Assembly: GCA_021847305.1 (NCBI GenBank) | Contig: JAJZTZ010000014.1 | Span: 1 to 33,794, forward strand | Direction of reading: 5' to 3' | DNA length: 33,794 nt | Source: Pseudomonadota bacterium | Lineage (GTDB): Bacteria; Pseudomonadota; Gammaproteobacteria; Burkholderiales; JAJZQI01 | Shown: positions 30,777 through 33,794 of the stretch, piece by piece | Layout: every line of letters starts with the position of its first letter | Position numbering within the stretch: the first letter of the stretch is position 1 | Program-made: the position numbers and the translations under genes | The notes under the pieces: model-generated | Databases searched by the model: none | What the model was told of the DNA's origin: nothing | Seen by the model: the letters and a program-made list of their open reading frames with translations, nothing else

Positions 30777-32102
30777 TTACTGAATGCTCGCTACGTTCAG
30801 CTGGTTAACCATGTCGAGACGGGCCACCAGAGGCTGGCTTGCGGCCATGAACTGCTTGCGTACTGCCGGGTTGAGCGGAACGGCAATCGGCATGGCGGTA
30901 GACAGCGGATTGTGCTGAACACCGGCAATACGGAATTCATAATGCAGGTGCGGGCCGGTGGCCATGCCGGTCATGCCGACATAACCGATCACATCACCCT
31001 GGTTGACGTGCTCGCCACGGTGCAGGCCGGCGGCAAATCGGGAAAGATGACCGTAGGCCGTGCTGTAGTTGCCGAAATGGCGCAGAACAATCAGGTTGCC
31101 GTAGCCGCGCTGCTGGCCGACGAAATCGACCACGCCATCAGCGGTGGCTTTGACCTTGGTGCCGATGGGTGCGGCATAGTCCACGCCCTTGTGCGCACGC
31201 CATTCCTTCAGAATCGGGTGGAAACGTGCCAGGGTGAAGCCGGAACTGATGCGCGAGAATTCCAGCGGCGATTTCAGGAACGCCTTGCGCAGGTTTTCCC
31301 CGTTTGGCGTGTAGTAACCGCTGTGACCATCCGCCGTCTGGAAGTAGATCGCGCGATAAACTTTGCCCCCGTTGACGAATTCGGCGGCAAGAATGCGGCC
31401 GGTTTTGATGCGCTCACCGTTGTGGTACATGCCTTCATATATAACGGTAAAGCGATCGCCTTTACGAAGATCTTTGTGGAAGTCGATATCGCTGGAGAAA
31501 ATGTCTGCCAGTTCAATGGCTATGCTGTCCGGCAAATTGACCGCATCGGTTGCGCCAAACAAAGAAGAGTTGATGCGGCTGGATTTCATTTCCACCCGGG
31601 TTTCCAGCGGTGGACTGTGTTCTTTTGAGGTGAAGCTGCCATCGGCGGATTTCTGCGCTTCCAGCAGTTGTCCGTCCGGCTGCATGTAGCGTAGTTGCAG
31701 CAGTTCACCGTTGCTGTTGGTGTTGGCCTCGATAACACGACCGGGCTTCAGTTGCTGGATGGCATCGGTGCCGTTCAGTGATTTCAGAACGGCAGCCGCA
31801 TCTTCCGGATTGACTTCCATGCGCGCGAGCATGCTGGAGAGCGTGTCGCCGCGTTCGATGCGGGTCTCGCGCCAGTAATCACGAACCGCGGCAGGTTGGG
31901 ATTCGATGTTCGCGGGAAGGTTTTCCACAACGGTCCGCACGTTGACGGTTTCGGTCTGAGTGTTCGGGGCAATCGCGAATGCGCCAACCACGGCAAACAA
32001 GCTCACCAGACCGGCGATGACGCGTACTGCGAGTTTTCCTTCGGACGCACCCTTTTGCGCCCCTCCCTTTTTCGATAGAATCGAGGGCTTTTCTGCACGC
32101 AT
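30777..32102 (-). CDS. M23-family murein DD-endopeptidase (MepM-like)
   Basis: M23 peptidases cut peptide cross-links in peptidoglycan. Starting at 32102 (MRAEKPSILSKKGGAQKG) the product has 441 residues: a basic cytoplasmic tail, one span at about 26-45, a LysM-like/OapA-type segment near 75-115 (RIERGDTLSSMLARM), a middle domain, and the catalytic M23 domain with the zinc site H-x3-D in WRAHKGVDYAAP and the HLH motif (TGPHLHYEF). The longer frame to 32201 adds 33 atypical residues over the tyrS promoter region. The ribosome site is weak. It is divergent from tyrS and leads into anmK. The domain order resembles E. coli MepM, which supports cell-wall growth. Confidence 0.92.
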   Translation of the reverse strand: MRAEKPSILSKKGGAQKGASEGKLAVRVIAGLVSLFAVVGAFAIAPNTQTETVNVRTVVENLPANIESQPAAVRDYWRETRIERGDTLSSMLARMEVNPEDAAAVLKSLNGTDAIQQLKPGRVIEANTNSNGELLQLRYMQPDGQLLEAQKSADGSFTSKEHSPPLETRVEMKSSRINSSLFGATDAVNLPDSIAIELADIFSSDIDFHKDLRKGDRFTVIYEGMYHNGERIKTGRILAAEFVNGGKVYRAIYFQTADGHSGYYTPNGENLRKAFLKSPLEFSRISSGFTLARFHPILKEWRAHKGVDYAAPIGTKVKATADGVVDFVGQQRGYGNLIVLRHFGNYSTAYGHLSRFAAGLHRGEHVNQGDVIGYVGMTGMATGPHLHYEFRIAGVQHNPLSTAMPIAVPLNPAVRKQFMAASQPLVARLDMVNQLNVASIQ

Positions 32103-32290
32103 TTTTGAGAGAATTTTTTGTATTTGAGGATCGGTCCGAGGATAGCAGAAAAACCGGGTGCTGCAAAGGTTGGTTGTTGCAAGTGTTTGTATATAGATCA
32201 ATAGTCTGTCGGTGGGCGCGGTGTTTCTGAAAGAGGGCGCCGTACTTGGTTGGGGCGATGGGCGTAGAGGCGTTGCTAGGGTGGTGAGTC

Positions 32291-33487
32291 GTGAATATTG
32301 ATGAAGTGTTGCAAATAATCAAGCGTGGTACCGAAGAGGTTCTGGTTGAGGCCGAGCTGGTCGAGAAGCTGAAATTGGGGCGCCCGTTGCGCGTCAAGGC
32401 CGGTTTTGATCCGACCGCACCCGATCTTCATCTCGGTCACACTGTGTTGATCAATAAATTGCGTCAGTTCCAGGAATTGGGGCATGAGGTGATGTTCCTG
32501 ATTGGCGACTTTACCGGCATGATCGGGGATCCCACAGGCAAAAGCGCCACGCGCAAGCCGCTTACACGCGACGCCGTGATTGAAAATGCGCGCACCTATG
32601 AACAGCAGATATTCAAAATCCTCGATCCGGAAAAAACGCTGGTCATGTTCAACTCCAGCTGGATGAACGAGTTGGGTGCGGTGGGGATGATCGAACTGGC
32701 CGCCAAGCAGACCGTGGCCCGCATGTTGGAGCGGGATGATTTCTCCAAGCGCTATCAGAGCGGTCAGCCGATCGCCATTCATGAATTCCTCTACCCTTTG
32801 ATGCAGGGATATGACTCGGTGGCCATGAAAGCCGACATCGAGTTGGGCGGTACGGATCAGAAATTCAATCTGCTGATGGGTCGCGAACTGCAGAAAAGCG
32901 CCGGTCAGGCGCCGCAAGTGGTTATTACCATGCCCATTCTGGAAGGCTTGGACGGTGTGCAGAAAATGTCCAAGTCGCTGGGTAACTATATAGGTATACA
33001 GGATTCGCCGGAGGATATGTTCGGCAAGCTTATGTCCGTATCAGATGAATTGATGTGGCGTTACTACGAATTGCTCAGCTTCCGCTCGACGGGAGAGATC
33101 GAGGAATTCAAGGCCGAAGTGGCGGGTGGACGAAATCCGCGCGACATTAAGGTCATGCTGGGCGAGGAGCTGGTGGCGCGCTTCCATGGCGAGGCTGCAG
33201 CCAAGCAGGCCTACGAGGCATTTGTGGCGCGCTTCCAGAAAGGGCTGATGCCCGACGAGATGCCCGAATTCACTTTTACTGCGGAACCGGATGGTATGGC
33301 GCTGCCGCAGCTATTAAAGTCTGCGAGTCTGGTAGAGAGCACCTCCGAGGCGATCCGTATGATCGGACAGGGCGGCGTGAAGCTCAATCAGGAAAAAGTA
33401 AGCGATAAAAATGCCCGTGTGCCCAAGGGGCAGACGGTTGTTGTGCAGGTGGGCAAGCGCAAATTCGCGCGGGTGACACTGGCGTAA
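32291..33487 (+). CDS. tyrS: Tyrosyl-tRNA synthetase
   Basis: TyrRS charges tRNA-Tyr. The 398-residue protein starts at GTG 32291 ([18 protein letters not shown]). It has the class I signatures HLGH (47-50, [10 protein letters not shown]) and KMSKS (QKMSKSLGN), the tyrosine-binding region [25 protein letters not shown] (with internal breaks) and a C-terminal S4 RNA-binding domain ([19 protein letters not shown]). The length matches the betaproteobacterial TyrZ-like form. A short leader with a GGTGGTGAG ribosome site precedes it. It is followed by stable-RNA-type promoters. Confidence 0.97.
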   Translation: MNIDEVLQIIKRGTEEVLVEAELVEKLKLGRPLRVKAGFDPTAPDLHLGHTVLINKLRQFQELGHEVMFLIGDFTGMIGDPTGKSATRKPLTRDAVIENARTYEQQIFKILDPEKTLVMFNSSWMNELGAVGMIELAAKQTVARMLERDDFSKRYQSGQPIAIHEFLYPLMQGYDSVAMKADIELGGTDQKFNLLMGRELQKSAGQAPQVVITMPILEGLDGVQKMSKSLGNYIGIQDSPEDMFGKLMSVSDELMWRYYELLSFRSTGEIEEFKAEVAGGRNPRDIKVMLGEELVARFHGEAAAKQAYEAFVARFQKGLMPDEMPEFTFTAEPDGMALPQLLKSASLVESTSEAIRMIGQGGVKLNQEKVSDKNARVPKGQTVVVQVGKRKFARVTLA

Positions 33488-33563
33488 AACCGGTTTTTGT
33501 TCTGGTTGGCGCAAGTAGATTTCAATGTAATTAATGGCTTATAAAAATTACTGCAGAAAGTGC

Positions 33564-33591
33564 TTGCGCTGTGTTCTGGGCTCTGTATAAT
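33564..33591 (+). promoter_or_regulatory. Stable RNA promoter P1 (probable rRNA operon)
   Basis: TTGCGC (33564-33569), 16 bases, then TATAAT (33586-33591), followed by the discriminator GCGCCTCTCTTC. The 16-base spacer and GC-rich discriminator are typical of stringently controlled rRNA promoters. An A/T-rich stretch just upstream (33514-33550) could be an UP element. Confidence 0.8.
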
Positions 33592-33602
33592 GCGCCTCTC
33601 TT

Positions 33603-33627
33603 CTTGCTGCAGCGGCATCGCAGCAAG
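33603..33627 (+). repeat. Hairpin in the P1 leader
   Basis: CTTGCTGC (33603-33610) and GCAGCAAG (33620-33627) form a perfect 8-base stem with a 9-base loop just after the P1 start. There is no T-run. It may be a leader RNA structure or a regulatory element of the operon. Confidence 0.6.
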
Positions 33628-33633
33628 GCAAGC

Positions 33634-33736
33634 GAAGCGAAATTAAATTTCAAAACGCTTGACGAAGCGAAATAAGCTCGGTAAGATGGCGGACTTTGCT
33701 GCAACGACGGAAACGCAGCTGTAACGGAAGCGAAAT
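33634..33736 (+). repeat. Three direct repeats GAAGCGAAAT between P1 and P2
   Basis: The ten-base word GAAGCGAAAT occurs at 33634-33643, 33664-33673 and 33727-33736, the last two followed by AA. Starts are 30 and 63 bases apart, near whole turns of the helix. They lie upstream of P2 and could be activator sites, but no known protein consensus fits clearly. Confidence 0.7.
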
Positions 33737-33753
33737 AAATCTGAAACAGCGGG

Positions 33754-33781
33754 TTGACGGCAAAAATAGGGTGTGTATAAT
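33754..33781 (+). promoter_or_regulatory. Stable RNA promoter P2 (probable rRNA operon)
   Basis: TTGACG (33754-33759), 16 bases, then TATAAT (33776-33781) and GCGCACCTCTTCG, nearly the same architecture and discriminator as P1 190 bases upstream. The window ends 13 bases later. The RNA gene itself is not seen; tyrS followed by a 16S-23S-5S operon is common in betaproteobacteria, so an rrn operon is likely, though a tRNA cluster is possible. Confidence 0.8.
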
Positions 33782-33794
33782 GCGCACCTCTTCG

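Overview
The window is an ordinary, densely packed chromosomal segment of a betaproteobacterium. The gene complement points to the Nitrosomonadales/sulfur- or iron-oxidiser side of the class, but this is inferred from gene content and order, not from a database search. Supporting signs are the ftsY-ftsE-ftsX-rpoH order with a CIRCE element on the rpoH promoter, a complete cbb3 oxidase cluster, DsrE-like proteins, a COQ7-type ubiquinone hydroxylase, a short citrate synthase, and tyrS followed by stable-RNA-type promoters.

Layout. 1-1609: end of bioH, then bioC and bioD (biotin). 1711-11302: a respiratory block on the + strand, consisting of an Rrf2 regulator, a SCO1/SenC copper chaperone, the cbb3 oxidase genes ccoN-O-Q-P, and, after an internal terminator, the assembly genes ccoG-H-I-S plus an overlapping 31-codon membrane ORF. 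A two-way terminator separates these from the - strand genes rpoH, ftsX, ftsE and ftsY (11369-15014). 15087-20474 (+): a pair of secreted M16 proteases (one active, one with a broken catalytic motif), rsmD, an Fe-S CCG-domain protein, coq7 and a small unknown protein. 20475-20725: a non-coding stretch with ten perfect heptamer repeats and a duplicated tail of the neighbouring osmC-like gene.

20726-24587 is the most novel part. An ECF sigma factor and a membrane anti-sigma factor (- strand, with the OsmC-like gene downstream) face a secreted DsrE-like protein and an outer-membrane porin (+ strand). The anti-sigma factor carries a periplasmic DsrE-like domain that resembles the secreted DsrE-like protein, including a cysteine at the equivalent place. 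Both divergent units have the same ECF-type promoter, GGAATAA-N15-CGTC. I read this as a self-regulated envelope-stress or sulfur/thiol-sensing circuit in which target and sensor share a domain.

24718-33794: rplM-rpsI with a strong promoter and terminator, then argC, a coiled-coil membrane protein and a bactofilin, then erpA, citrate synthase, a divergent anmK / M23 peptidase pair on the - strand, and tyrS. The last 300 bases hold two tandem promoters with 16-base spacers and GCGC discriminators, very likely for a ribosomal RNA operon just past the window end.

How it works together: Rrf2, SCO1 and ccoNOQPGHIS form a microaerobic respiration module with its copper supply. coq7 makes the quinone feeding respiration, and erpA supports the Fe-S proteins. 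The ECF/DsrE unit appears to be a separate signalling device for the cell envelope.
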